64,000 bases of DNA, taken from NCBI GenBank assembly GCA_964537035.1, contig CAZIAK010000013.1, positions 46,000 through 109,999 of the forward strand. Direction: 5' to 3'. This DNA comes from CAZIAK01 sp964537035 (GTDB lineage Bacteria; Planctomycetota; B15-G4). The translations under genes and the position numbers were made by a program. The notes below the pieces were generated by a model that had not been told where the DNA came from, made no database searches, and worked only from the letters and a program-made list of their open reading frames with translations. This document shows, piece after piece, positions 33,679 through 42,123 of the stretch (the stretch's first letter is position 1; every line of letters begins with the position of its first letter).

Positions 33679-36156
33679 TCAACGCCAGCGAACGCACCAC
33701 GAACAGGCGTCGGCCTCGAACAGCGGCTCCCCTCCCCTGTCGCCAGGAGCCTCCACGTAACCCAGCTCGGCCAGCCCCTGCAGGGTCTGCGCGTCAACCA
33801 CCGCCTCGCCCCGCCAGCCCAGGTCGCGCCGAGCCCCCAGCCAGGACACGAGCTGCTCGGCCAGCGGGCCCACACGTTCGGGATCAGAATCCACCAGATC
33901 ATGGACGCAGCCAGGGTCTTCGGCGAGATCGAAGAGTTCGATCTGGTGGCTGGCGTAGCGGCGGTTGTGCGCCATGAGGTGCAAGATCAGATGTTTGGAG
34001 CCGCTGGTGATCGACGCCGACGTCCCATGGGAGGACAGGGCAAAGAGCGGCTGGGGGCGGGAGACGGCGGTCAGGTCTCGGCCCGGAAACTCATGAGTAG
34101 TGAGGCCGGACAGGTTCAGCAGCGTCCTTCCCAGGTCGAGGTGGCTGACCCGCTCGGTTCTGCGCACACCCGGGGGCGCGGCGGGCCAGCTCAACAGGAG
34201 CGGCACGTGCAGGGTGTCGCTGTAGAGCTCGGCATGATCGAACCAGATGTCATGGGCCCCCAGCACTTCGCCGTGGTCACCCACCAGCGCCACGGTACCC
34301 TGACTCATCTGCGGGTGGTCGAGCAGCCGCCCCAGCTCATGATCGAGGTAGGACACCTGGGCAGCGTACTGGCTGCGCCCAAACTCCAGCACACGCAGGC
34401 CGGCCATGTTCCCCGGCAGGGGCTGGTCGATGTCGGGGGCAGGGAGCGCGGGGTCGAAGGGATCCGCCGGGCCGCTGTAGCCCAGCCGGTCGAAGGGCGC
34501 CGGCACTTCGTAGGGCATGTGGGCATCGAACAGGTGCAACCAGATGAAGAGCGGACGGGTGCCGCCCTCGTCCAACCAGCCCAACACCTGATCGACCGCT
34601 TCGCCTGCTCGCCGCTGCACCGCCCGGGTGCGGGCAAAGCGCGCGAAGCCCTGACCCAGACCGCTCACCGACGGACGCAAGTGCGCGGCGGACGTCACCG
34701 CCCAGGTCTCCCAACCCTCTGCCGCATAGACCTCCGCCAAGGTCTCGGCGCTCTCGTGCAGGGCGTGGCCGTTATCGAGAATGCCCGTGTCCCGGGGATG
34801 CACCGCGGTCATCAAGGCCACGTGAGAGGGGTTGGTGAAGTTCGTGCTCGCGAAGCACTGCTCGAACAGCAGACCTCGCTGAGCCAGTGCGTCGAGCCTG
34901 GGCGTGGACACTTCGACCCCATCGCGCGCGGCGCCGAGGTGGTCCCCGCGATGGGTGTCGCTGGTCACCAGCAAGACCACCTGCCGGGGCGCGGCCGATG
35001 CCACCGCATCGCCGACCGAGACTTCAGCTTCGGCCACGATCGCCGCCGCCCGCTGCTCGTGCCCCGCGAGCGCCTCGAGCTGCCAGGTGAGACTCACCGC
35101 TTCTCCTGCGAGGTCGGCCAGGTCGATCTCGACCGGCTGCCAACCCTGCTCTCGCCCCGCGTCCGTCACACGCGCCCGTGGGGGCGCGACCCGCCGCTCG
35201 ACCCGCCGCCCGCTGGACTGGCCAACGCACGTCAGCTCAACCACCGAATCTGGCGAGCTGGCGGCAGGGCGCCCCACCGCGAAACGGAGGCGCCCACCCT
35301 GGGGAACCACCACAGAAGCCTGCAGAGGGCGCCCCACCACCAGGCCCAGCCCCCGTCGACCCACGCTGTCCAGAAAGACCATGGCCGGTGGCGCCTGCGG
35401 GTCAGGCACCAGCCCTGCAGGGGGGCGCCGCAACAGCTGCAGCTGCTCCACCACCACACCCTCGGGGCGTCCGTCGAACAAGAGCACCAAGGTCTGGGCC
35501 TGCCCCGCTTGGGACATGGCCAAGGGCAGATCCAGCAAGGTGACGCCTGCCGACGCACCGTGAGCCATGGGCACGGGCGCGGAGCTGCCCAACAAGCGCC
35601 CGTCGCGACGAAAAGCCACCTGCACCCGGGTCTTGTCATTGGCCGTGCCGGTGAGCCGCAGCTGGTCGAAGCCTGCCAGATCCCAGGCACCGTCGCAGCT
35701 CAGCAAGACCGGCTCGCCGCTGGCGCCGCCGCCGAGCTTCAACGCCAGACCGCGCTCCGTGGGCACCGTCTGCTCGGACACCGCTGTGACCGTCCAGAGC
35801 TCTCGCTCTGCACCTGGCGCTCCAGACCAGACCACAGCGCTCGCAATCTCCAGGGCCTGGCCCTGGGGCTGCAGCTGCAAGACCGTGCTGCCTGCGGGCT
35901 GCTCAGGTGCGCAGGCCCAGAGCGCCACGAGCAGCCAGATCCAACCGGAGCACCTGGCAGCTTGTGGACAAAGTGCCGTGATGACGAGTGCGCCTCGGTG
36001 GCGCCAGATCGAGGCGACGAACCGGAAGCGAATCAGTGGATTCGTTGAGGATTCGGCAACGAAGAGCTGGCGCCACCGAGGCGTGCTCGGCGCGCGGCAC
36101 TTTGTCCACAAGCTGCTAGCCCACCTGGGCCGCTCAGCCCGCCGTCGCCGCTCCAT
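33679..36156 (-). CDS. Sulfatase-fold lipoprotein with element-disrupted signal
   Basis: A sulfatase/alkaline-phosphatase superfamily enzyme on a membrane lipoprotein. Metal-site segments are VLLVTSDTHRGDHLG, then TNPSHVALMTA, and ALVGDHGEVLG. The position of the modified Cys of true sulfatases (C-x-P-x-R) is occupied by T-N-P-S-H, so a Thr nucleophile and phosphodiester or phosphoethanolamine chemistry are more likely than sulfate-ester hydrolysis. The lipobox Cys, in CSGWIWLLVALWAC, is 82 residues into the open frame. No ATG, GTG or TTG lies between it and a palindromic insert that fills residues 13-70. The ATG at 36156 is kept because removal of the insert gives a normal 25-residue signal. 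The present start, or whether the gene works, is uncertain. Confidence 0.78.
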   Translation of the reverse strand: MERRRRAERPRWASSLWTKCRAPSTPRWRQLFVAESSTNPLIRFRFVASIWRHRGALVITALCPQAARCSGWIWLLVALWACAPEQPAGSTVLQLQPQGQALEIASAVVWSGAPGAERELWTVTAVSEQTVPTERGLALKLGGGASGEPVLLSCDGAWDLAGFDQLRLTGTANDKTRVQVAFRRDGRLLGSSAPVPMAHGASAGVTLLDLPLAMSQAGQAQTLVLLFDGRPEGVVVEQLQLLRRPPAGLVPDPQAPPAMVFLDSVGRRGLGLVVGRPLQASVVVPQGGRLRFAVGRPAASSPDSVVELTCVGQSSGRRVERRVAPPRARVTDAGREQGWQPVEIDLADLAGEAVSLTWQLEALAGHEQRAAAIVAEAEVSVGDAVASAAPRQVVLLVTSDTHRGDHLGAARDGVEVSTPRLDALAQRGLLFEQCFASTNFTNPSHVALMTAVHPRDTGILDNGHALHESAETLAEVYAAEGWETWAVTSAAHLRPSVSGLGQGFARFARTRAVQRRAGEAVDQVLGWLDEGGTRPLFIWLHLFDAHMPYEVPAPFDRLGYSGPADPFDPALPAPDIDQPLPGNMAGLRVLEFGRSQYAAQVSYLDHELGRLLDHPQMSQGTVALVGDHGEVLGAHDIWFDHAELYSDTLHVPLLLSWPAAPPGVRRTERVSHLDLGRTLLNLSGLTTHEFPGRDLTAVSRPQPLFALSSHGTSASITSGSKHLILHLMAHNRRYASHQIELFDLAEDPGCVHDLVDSDPERVGPLAEQLVSWLGARRDLGWRGEAVVDAQTLQGLAELGYVEAPGDRGGEPLFEADACSWCVRWR
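35951..36128. mobile_element. MITE-like palindromic element inside gene start
   Basis: Terminal inverted repeats of 21 bp are perfect (35958-35978, starting CAGCTTGTGGACAAAGTG, and 36095-36115). A further 20 bp pair inside (CGCCTCGGTGGCGCCAG region). The 7-base sequence CACCTGG lies on both sides (35951-35957 and 36122-36128), like a target-site duplication. The unit between the repeats is 171 bases, a multiple of three, with no in-frame stop in the host gene. No transposase is encoded, so any movement would need one in trans. Confidence 0.7.
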
Positions 36157-36197
36157 GAATCGTCTCTGCCCAGGCAGGGTTGAGGCGCAGCCCGCCG

Positions 36198-39107
36198 TCA
36201 GCGTCCGCCGCCCGGAGTGGACATCTGGCTACCACCCTGTCCGCCGCCCGCGGTGACCGGCTCGTCGACCATCTCGTCCGCCTCGTCGTCAGCAACGGAC
36301 CCACCGTCGTCAGCGCCCGTGAGATCGAAGGGCAGTGGCAGAACCTCGAGGGGCACAGGTGCGGGGCGCAACACGCTCGTGGTGAAAGTAGCCCGGCCGT
36401 CGTTGAGCAGGAAGAGCAGCGCGCCCTCCCGGGTCAGCAGTTGCAGGTCAGGAGCCCCGTCGTTTTCTGGGTCGACCACGTCGAAGTCGAGCAGGGGCGG
36501 CAGCTCGTTCAGCCCCGCGGCGATCGAACTCTCGACCAGGCGGCCATCGCCCAGGCCTTGATGGAGCTGCAGCCGGCCATCGTCATCGAGCGATAACAGA
36601 TCGAGGGTCTCGTCACCGTCCACGTCGGTCAGGGTCGGCCGCCGCCCAGCGAAACCGTCTGGCAAGCCAGACCAACGGGTGCGATCCTCGAAGAGACCCT
36701 GCCCCCGATTGATGATCACCGTGGTCTCGCCCTCTGCGGTGATGACCAGGTCGGCCAGACCATCACCGGTCAGGTCGCCCCAGGCTTGCCCGTCCGATGG
36801 CGGCGCGTCGGGCTCATCGTCACCGCCCTGCAGCGGCGCGCTCTTCTGGGACGAGCCCTGGCCATCAAAGCCAGCGCTCGGGCCTCCCGAATGTCCAGCG
36901 TTGCTACCCGCCCCCGGACCGCCGGGCCCTGACACCGTGCCGCCCCTGAGCACATCCGTGAGCCACTCGCCCTGTGGCAAGGTCGACACGCCCGGCGCCA
37001 AGCCCGACGCCTCGGCCACGGCGACCACGCCGGGCGAGCTGCCCGTGCTGGTCATGGTGGCAGGCAGCAACGGCGCCCGAGGCACCGTGCCGCCAGGAGC
37101 TTCAGAGGCCAGGTCGTCCCCGTCGCCTGACGCCGAGGAGGAGCCGTCAAGAACCAGACCTCCCCCGCCCGGGTGCTGATCGGCGCTGCGATCGTCAGCG
37201 GCGTCATGACCTGACGGGCCGGAAGCTCGAGGCGACGACTCGTTCCATCGCGGGGCGATGAACGCTCGGATCAACCCCTGGCCCGGTCCCGACCAGCCTT
37301 GCAGGGCTGTGCCCACGACGACCCCGTCCGGTGTACCGGAAGCGGCCGCCCGCGCGGAGCCTGCGCTCACCACCAAGGGCTCGTTGGCCCGAATGGTGCC
37401 CCCGCTGTCGTCCACGGCGAGCCAGGCCAACGTCCCTCGGACCACGACCCGACCCAGCCCGCCAGGGGCGATGGCGCCGCTCACCGCGTGGCGGTGATCG
37501 GGTGTGCCCTGCGCAGAGGCCAAGGCCGTGGACACGGGCCCCAGGGGCGCCCTGCCCGAGCCCGCTATGGCTGGCTCCACCTGCATCACCAGCTCGCCGC
37601 CTCTGCGCGTCTCTCCGACCCACTCGACCAGATCGCCCAGGACCAGCTCGGCCCTGCCGGCGTTCGTGATCAGCACGGTGTCGTGCACGGCTCCCAGCTC
37701 GTCCTCGCACTGCGCACAGCCCTGGTCTGTGGACTGCACCGGAGCGCTGCTGGCCAAGCCGTTCTCTGCGTCACTGTATTGCTCGAGCTCTTGGCCTCTG
37801 AGGTAGGCCACCACCGTGGGCCAGGCAAACAGCGCACCGAGCAGGATCACGACGCTGGCCACGGGGACGCGATGAGCCCCGGCCAACCTGCGCGCCCGGT
37901 AGAAGAACCCTGGCGGTCCTGCGATCACCGGCAGACCAGCGAGAGAGTTGGTCACGTCTGCGGCGAGCTCTGACGCGGAGGCATAACGTTGCTCGGGATC
38001 CGTGGCCACGGCCTTGAGCACGATCCAGTCGAGATCACCACGGAGGCTGCGCACCAGCCCACGCAGGTCTGTGTCCCGGCGGGCCGCGTAGCGCTTGGCT
38101 GCGGCGCCCAAGGCCGTCAGTCGACGGGAGGGAGCTTCGAGGTCCGTCTCGGCCAGTTCGCGAGCCAGCCCCTCCGGTCCCAGCTCGTTCAGGCGACTGG
38201 CATCTCTGGGCAAGGCCCCCACGAGCAGCTCATGGAGCAGGACGCCCAGCGAATAGACGTCGGTACGGGTGTCGACGACGCCGCGCCCAGGCAGGGCCTG
38301 CTCCGGGCTCATGTAGCCTGGCGTTCCGATCTGCTGGCCCACTCGGGTGCAAGCCGTCTCGTGGTGGGCCGAGCTGTCCCCGGCCACGGCCTTGGCCACG
38401 CCGAAGTCGATGATCTTGGGCACCACGCGACCGTCTTGCTCACTGACCAGGATGTTGCCCGGCTTGAGGTCCCGGTGCATCACGCCCTTCTGGTGCGCGT
38501 GTTGCATGGCGTGGCAGACCAGCTCGAAGAGCTCCAGCCGCTGGGCCACGCCCAGACGCCGTCGGTCGCAGTAGGTGGTGATCGGCTCGCCGTCCACGAA
38601 CTCCATCACGAAGTAGGGCCGACCTCGGGGCGTGACCCCCGCGTCGTGCACGGCGGCCACATGGGGATGGGACAACCGCGCCAGCAGCTGACGTTCGCCG
38701 TTGAAACGGCCCAGCACCTCGCGGGTGTCCATGCCCGGTTTGATGACCTTCAGGGCCACCTGCCGCCGCAGGGGTTCGCACTGCTCAGCCAGGAACACCG
38801 AGCCCATGCCACCCTCGCCCAGGAGACGTCCCAAGACGTAGGGCCCGATGGCGCTGCCCAGCGACAACTCCTCGCCATCCGCAGCGAGCATGTGCCCGGG
38901 CGACCAGGCGGGCTCGTCGAAACAGGACGGCGCCTCGTCGTGAGCGCAGACCAGTTCGATCAGCTCGTGTGCCAGCTCGTCATCGCCAATGCAGGCGGAG
39001 ACGATCCAGTCGCGCCGCTCGTGCTCGGGTCGTCGCAGGGCGCGATGAAAGAGCTGTTCGATCAGTTCGTCCCGATCGGCGCCGTCGTCAGGGTTGTGTG
39101 TCGTCAT
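36198..39107 (-). CDS. Membrane serine/threonine kinase with outer FG-GAP region
   Basis: A 969-residue receptor-like kinase. The cytoplasmic kinase domain covers about residues 88-380: LLGEGGMGSVFLAEQ, ALKVIKPGMD, HRDLKPGN (near 209), IIDFGVAKAV and IGTPGYMSPEQA. One transmembrane helix lies at about 414-435 (VILLGALFAWPTVVAYL). The outer part contains a Cys pair (CAQCED), a low-complexity Gly/Ser linker, and FG-GAP/VCBS-like repeats from about 770 to 910 (AWGDLTGDGLADLVIT, DVDGDETLDLLSL, DPENDGAPDLQLL). A sensor outside with a kinase inside suggests signal reception. Its start overlaps the end of the ECF sigma gene by four bases, so the two are made together and the sigma factor is a likely target. 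Confidence 0.92.
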   Translation of the reverse strand: MTTHNPDDGADRDELIEQLFHRALRRPEHERRDWIVSACIGDDELAHELIELVCAHDEAPSCFDEPAWSPGHMLAADGEELSLGSAIGPYVLGRLLGEGGMGSVFLAEQCEPLRRQVALKVIKPGMDTREVLGRFNGERQLLARLSHPHVAAVHDAGVTPRGRPYFVMEFVDGEPITTYCDRRRLGVAQRLELFELVCHAMQHAHQKGVMHRDLKPGNILVSEQDGRVVPKIIDFGVAKAVAGDSSAHHETACTRVGQQIGTPGYMSPEQALPGRGVVDTRTDVYSLGVLLHELLVGALPRDASRLNELGPEGLARELAETDLEAPSRRLTALGAAAKRYAARRDTDLRGLVRSLRGDLDWIVLKAVATDPEQRYASASELAADVTNSLAGLPVIAGPPGFFYRARRLAGAHRVPVASVVILLGALFAWPTVVAYLRGQELEQYSDAENGLASSAPVQSTDQGCAQCEDELGAVHDTVLITNAGRAELVLGDLVEWVGETRRGGELVMQVEPAIAGSGRAPLGPVSTALASAQGTPDHRHAVSGAIAPGGLGRVVVRGTLAWLAVDDSGGTIRANEPLVVSAGSARAAASGTPDGVVVGTALQGWSGPGQGLIRAFIAPRWNESSPRASGPSGHDAADDRSADQHPGGGGLVLDGSSSASGDGDDLASEAPGGTVPRAPLLPATMTSTGSSPGVVAVAEASGLAPGVSTLPQGEWLTDVLRGGTVSGPGGPGAGSNAGHSGGPSAGFDGQGSSQKSAPLQGGDDEPDAPPSDGQAWGDLTGDGLADLVITAEGETTVIINRGQGLFEDRTRWSGLPDGFAGRRPTLTDVDGDETLDLLSLDDDGRLQLHQGLGDGRLVESSIAAGLNELPPLLDFDVVDPENDGAPDLQLLTREGALLFLLNDGRATFTTSVLRPAPVPLEVLPLPFDLTGADDGGSVADDEADEMVDEPVTAGGGQGGSQMSTPGGGR

Positions 39108-39712
39108 GGTGTGCCTTCCTCCCGCCTTCCCCGTTCGATCTCTCGACTCAGCCAGGCCTTCGCGAAGTCCCAGTCGCGCTTCACCGAAGCGGTCGAGATC
39201 CCCAACACTTCTGCTGTCTGCTCGATGGTCATGCCCACGAAGAAGCGCTGCTTGACCACCGCCGCCTTGCGCAGGTGACGCTCGTGGCTCTCGAGCCGGG
39301 TCAGGGCCGCGTCAATCATGGTCAGCGACTCGACGTCCTCGATGTCGATGGCCGTACCCACCTTGTCGAGCAGGCCCCCATCGCCCTGGTGGGGCTGGCC
39401 CGCGCCTCGACGCTCGGCGCCCCGCCGTCTGGCGTGCTCCACGAGAATCCGGCGCATGGCCTCGGCGGCCACGCCGAAGAAATGGGCCCTGCCAGCGAAG
39501 CCGCCGTCACTGCCCTTCGAGAGCCTCAGCCAGGCTTCATGCACCAGCGCCGTGGGCTGCAAGGTGTGCTCAGAGCGTTCCTTGGACATCTGCTGAGACG
39601 CCAGGCGACGCAGCTCGCCGTACACCACCGTCCAGAGATCGCGCCGGGCAGACTCGTCACCGTCACCGCTACGGTGAATGAGCAGCGTCACGTCTAGAAC
39701 GGGCGTGGCCAT
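39104..39712 (-). CDS. ECF sigma factor coupled to membrane kinase
   Basis: A 202-residue ECF sigma factor of the TIGR02999/Sigma-70_X6 type common in planctomycetes. The family start is visible (TLLIHRSGDGDESARRDLW), followed by the region-2 segment QPTALVHEAWLRLSK and a region 4 helix-turn-helix (VGMTIEQTAEVLGISTASV, KRDWDFAKAWL). There is no anti-sigma factor; instead its stop overlaps the kinase start by four bases. Known ECF/kinase pairs are switched on by phosphorylation, and the layout suggests the same here. The ATG at 39712 gives the normal family length. Confidence 0.92.
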   Translation of the reverse strand: MATPVLDVTLLIHRSGDGDESARRDLWTVVYGELRRLASQQMSKERSEHTLQPTALVHEAWLRLSKGSDGGFAGRAHFFGVAAEAMRRILVEHARRRGAERRGAGQPHQGDGGLLDKVGTAIDIEDVESLTMIDAALTRLESHERHLRKAAVVKQRFFVGMTIEQTAEVLGISTASVKRDWDFAKAWLSREIERGRREEGTP

Positions 39713-40390
39713 CCAGAAAAGGACCTCGGACTCGGGATGCAGAGGCGAATTGCTGAGACTGTGTGGCGATTCTAGCGCAGATATGGCGTTTTCGGAGCTT
39801 CTCACCGGCGACTGCCAAACGACGCCCAATGGGTAGCTAGAGGGGCCTGAGAGCGACTTCTGACCCTCAAATGCACCCTCCAGCCCGATTCGATCCAGAA
39901 AAAGATGAGCCAATGGAGGCCCTGCCTACGCATGGGGAGGCGTGAGTGAGCCCGGTGGCGAGCCCGATATCGTCTGCCGGAAACGACTGAGTGGCACACC
40001 TTCTGGGGGGGTCACGAAGCCGTGGACCGGACGAGACGCTCCCACCACCCGCAGCACCTCGATGGCTCTCCCCCATCGGCTTTCTGCGTTTCGCTCGGTT
40101 TGCACGAGACACGTCCGTGTCTTCGACGACGGTCGGAGGCACGGACCTTTTCCCTCTCCTTTGTCGGTCCTGCAACTTTCCTCTGACCTGTCGTCCCTCC
40201 CACGACAGCCATTGAGCGGGGGGCAGCACCGGCTGTCGGACACCAGCTCTGCTCTCCCCGATCGCACCTTGCCCGAGGTGCTGGCGGGGCTGGTGTCTGA
40301 CCCCTTTTCTGGCCACGATTCTGCAGCCCCTCCCGGCTCGTTGGCCCGGCTGCCCGCCCCCCGGCTCCGGATGTGTACACTTCGCGCCCT
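39713..40390. other. 678-base gap, no gene seen
   Basis: No convincing coding sequence. It has a few hairpins, such as CTGTCGT-CCCTCCC-ACGACAG (40188-40208). It should hold divergent promoters for the sigma/kinase operon and the NUDIX operon. Confidence 0.6.
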
Positions 40391-41164
40391 ATGCCACCGC
40401 TGCGCGACATCGTCATCGTCGAGGACCGTACGGCGACCAGCCGCTGCGACCAGGGTTTCCTCACCCTGCGCCGGCTCCAGCTCCGTAACGAATACGACGA
40501 CGGCACCCATTCTGAGACCTACCCCTGCGATCTGGTCTGTCGTCAAGGTAGCGACGCGGTGGTGGCGGTGCTCTACGAGATCGACGACCAGCAGTCGGGC
40601 CGCGAGACTGGCCGGCGCAGGCTGAGGGTGCTGCTGCGCGAGGGCATCCGCGCGCCGGTGTTCCTGCGCAAGCACAAGGAGTTCGTGAACCCCGATCCCC
40701 GGGTCTACCGCTCGGTGGGCGAGCTGGTGGCCGGCATGATCGAGCCGGACGACGGTCCGGGGACGCCAGGGTTGGCACACAGAGCCGCTGCCGAGACCGA
40801 AGAGGAAGCGGGGCTGAATGTTCCCGGGAGCGAGTTCTCCATGCTGGGCGGCGAGACCTTCGCCAGCCCGGGCACGGGGGACGAGAAGCTCTACTACCTG
40901 GCAGCGTCCGCGCCCCTCGCCGACGCACGCCCGGGGGCGGGCGACGGCAGCACCATGGAAGAGGGCGCGCAGATTCGCGTACTCGAGCTGCGCGAGGCCA
41001 TCGCCGCCTGCCGTTCGGGTGAAGTGCCTGACATGAAGACCGAAGTGGGACTGCTCCGTCTCGCCGAGCACCTGGGCTACATCCCCCAGCTCGACTGCTT
41101 CATCGACGAGCTGCCCGCCGAGTGGGCCGAGCGCTACCAGCGCCTGGGCATCGACCCGCCGTGA
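40391..41164 (+). CDS. NUDIX hydrolase
   Basis: A 257-residue NUDIX-fold protein, first gene of a four-gene operon. The catalytic box is recognisable but altered: AHRAAAETEEEAGLNV keeps the metal-binding EExxE-type glutamates and the Gly, but has Ala where the usual Arg precedes the first Glu. The segment VAGMIEPDDG resembles that of ADP-sugar and nucleoside-diphosphate-sugar pyrophosphatases. It probably hydrolyses a nucleotide-linked metabolite; an ADP-sugar would fit the heptosyltransferase in the operon. The start ATG has no clear ribosome site. Its stop overlaps the next start (GTGA). Confidence 0.85.
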   Translation: MPPLRDIVIVEDRTATSRCDQGFLTLRRLQLRNEYDDGTHSETYPCDLVCRQGSDAVVAVLYEIDDQQSGRETGRRRLRVLLREGIRAPVFLRKHKEFVNPDPRVYRSVGELVAGMIEPDDGPGTPGLAHRAAAETEEEAGLNVPGSEFSMLGGETFASPGTGDEKLYYLAASAPLADARPGAGDGSTMEEGAQIRVLELREAIAACRSGEVPDMKTEVGLLRLAEHLGYIPQLDCFIDELPAEWAERYQRLGIDPP

Positions 41165-42123
41165 GCGCTCCCCGTGTGGCCATCATCGGCGCCCGTCGTC
41201 GGCGGCAGGGGCTCGGGCCGTTCGTGGCGGACCATCTCGTGGCTGCCGGTGCAGACGTGGTGGGCATCGTGGGCACCAGCGTGGAGACCGTGGCCGCCGC
41301 CGCCAGCGAGCTGCACAGCCGCTGTGGCCTCACCGTCGCGGGAGCCACGTCGCTCGCCGCTTTGCTCGAGCTGCAGCCCCTGGACGCCGTGGCCATTCTC
41401 ACGCCCGCCGAAACCCACGCCGAGCAGCTGCGGGCGGCCCTCGACGCGGGGCTCTCCGTGCTCTGCGAGAAGCCCTTCGTCTGGGGCACTCCCGACGACC
41501 TGGCCACCACCAGCGAGATCACCCAGGCCTTCGAAGCCGCCGGGCTGGTGCTACGGGAGAACTGCCAGTGGCCGTTCACCCTGCCAGCCTTTGACGCGCT
41601 GCACCCAGGGGTTCGCCAACGGGGCCCCATGAGCCGCTTCCGCATGAATCTGGGCCCCTCGGTCACGGGCTCGGCCACCATCGGCGACAGCCTCCCCCAT
41701 GCCATCAGCCTGCTCCAGGCCCTGGCCCCCGCCGCCACGGCTGAGCTCAGCGAGATCGGCTTCTCGACTCGCGACGAGGCGGCCACCGAGCTCGCAGTGA
41801 GCTTCGTCTGGCCCGCAGATGCGGGGCCCGTTCAGGCCACCGTCGAGCTGAGCCAGGAGGCCGAGCAACCCCGTCATGCGGGCTACTCGGTCGATGGCCA
41901 CAAGGCGGCGCGCCTGATCCGCACCGCCGACTACGCCCTCTTCTTCGGGGACGGCGCGCGCCTCGTCGACGTACCCGACCCCCTGGGTCAGCTGATCTCC
42001 CTCTTCGTCGCCGAGCTGGCCAGCCCAAACGACGGCTCATCCCAGGCCCGTCGGTATGACATGATCGAGCGCATGCGCGCCCTCACCGGGCTGGCCCGGG
42101 CCTATCGGAACACCTCCACATGA
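41161..42123 (+). CDS. Gfo/Idh/MocA-family oxidoreductase
   Basis: A 320-residue NAD(P)-dependent oxidoreductase. The N-terminal Rossmann fold starts RVAIIGARRRRQGLGPF, and the family LCEKPFVWG motif (EKP) is present. The family acts on sugars and sugar nucleotides, often in making unusual sugars for the cell surface. The second half lacks a strong family signature, so the substrate is open. The GTG start overlaps the NUDIX stop and the stop overlaps the radical-SAM start (ATGA), so all three are translationally coupled. Confidence 0.88.
   Translation: MSAPRVAIIGARRRRQGLGPFVADHLVAAGADVVGIVGTSVETVAAAASELHSRCGLTVAGATSLAALLELQPLDAVAILTPAETHAEQLRAALDAGLSVLCEKPFVWGTPDDLATTSEITQAFEAAGLVLRENCQWPFTLPAFDALHPGVRQRGPMSRFRMNLGPSVTGSATIGDSLPHAISLLQALAPAATAELSEIGFSTRDEAATELAVSFVWPADAGPVQATVELSQEAEQPRHAGYSVDGHKAARLIRTADYALFFGDGARLVDVPDPLGQLISLFVAELASPNDGSSQARRYDMIERMRALTGLARAYRNTST

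Noticed and set aside
35951..36128. Terminator of the membrane-kinase gene
   Set aside because: It is too long, lies within an open reading frame and has direct repeats; an inserted element fits better.
39713..40390. Small genes in the gap
   Set aside because: Frames are short, lack ribosome sites and have shadow-like composition.
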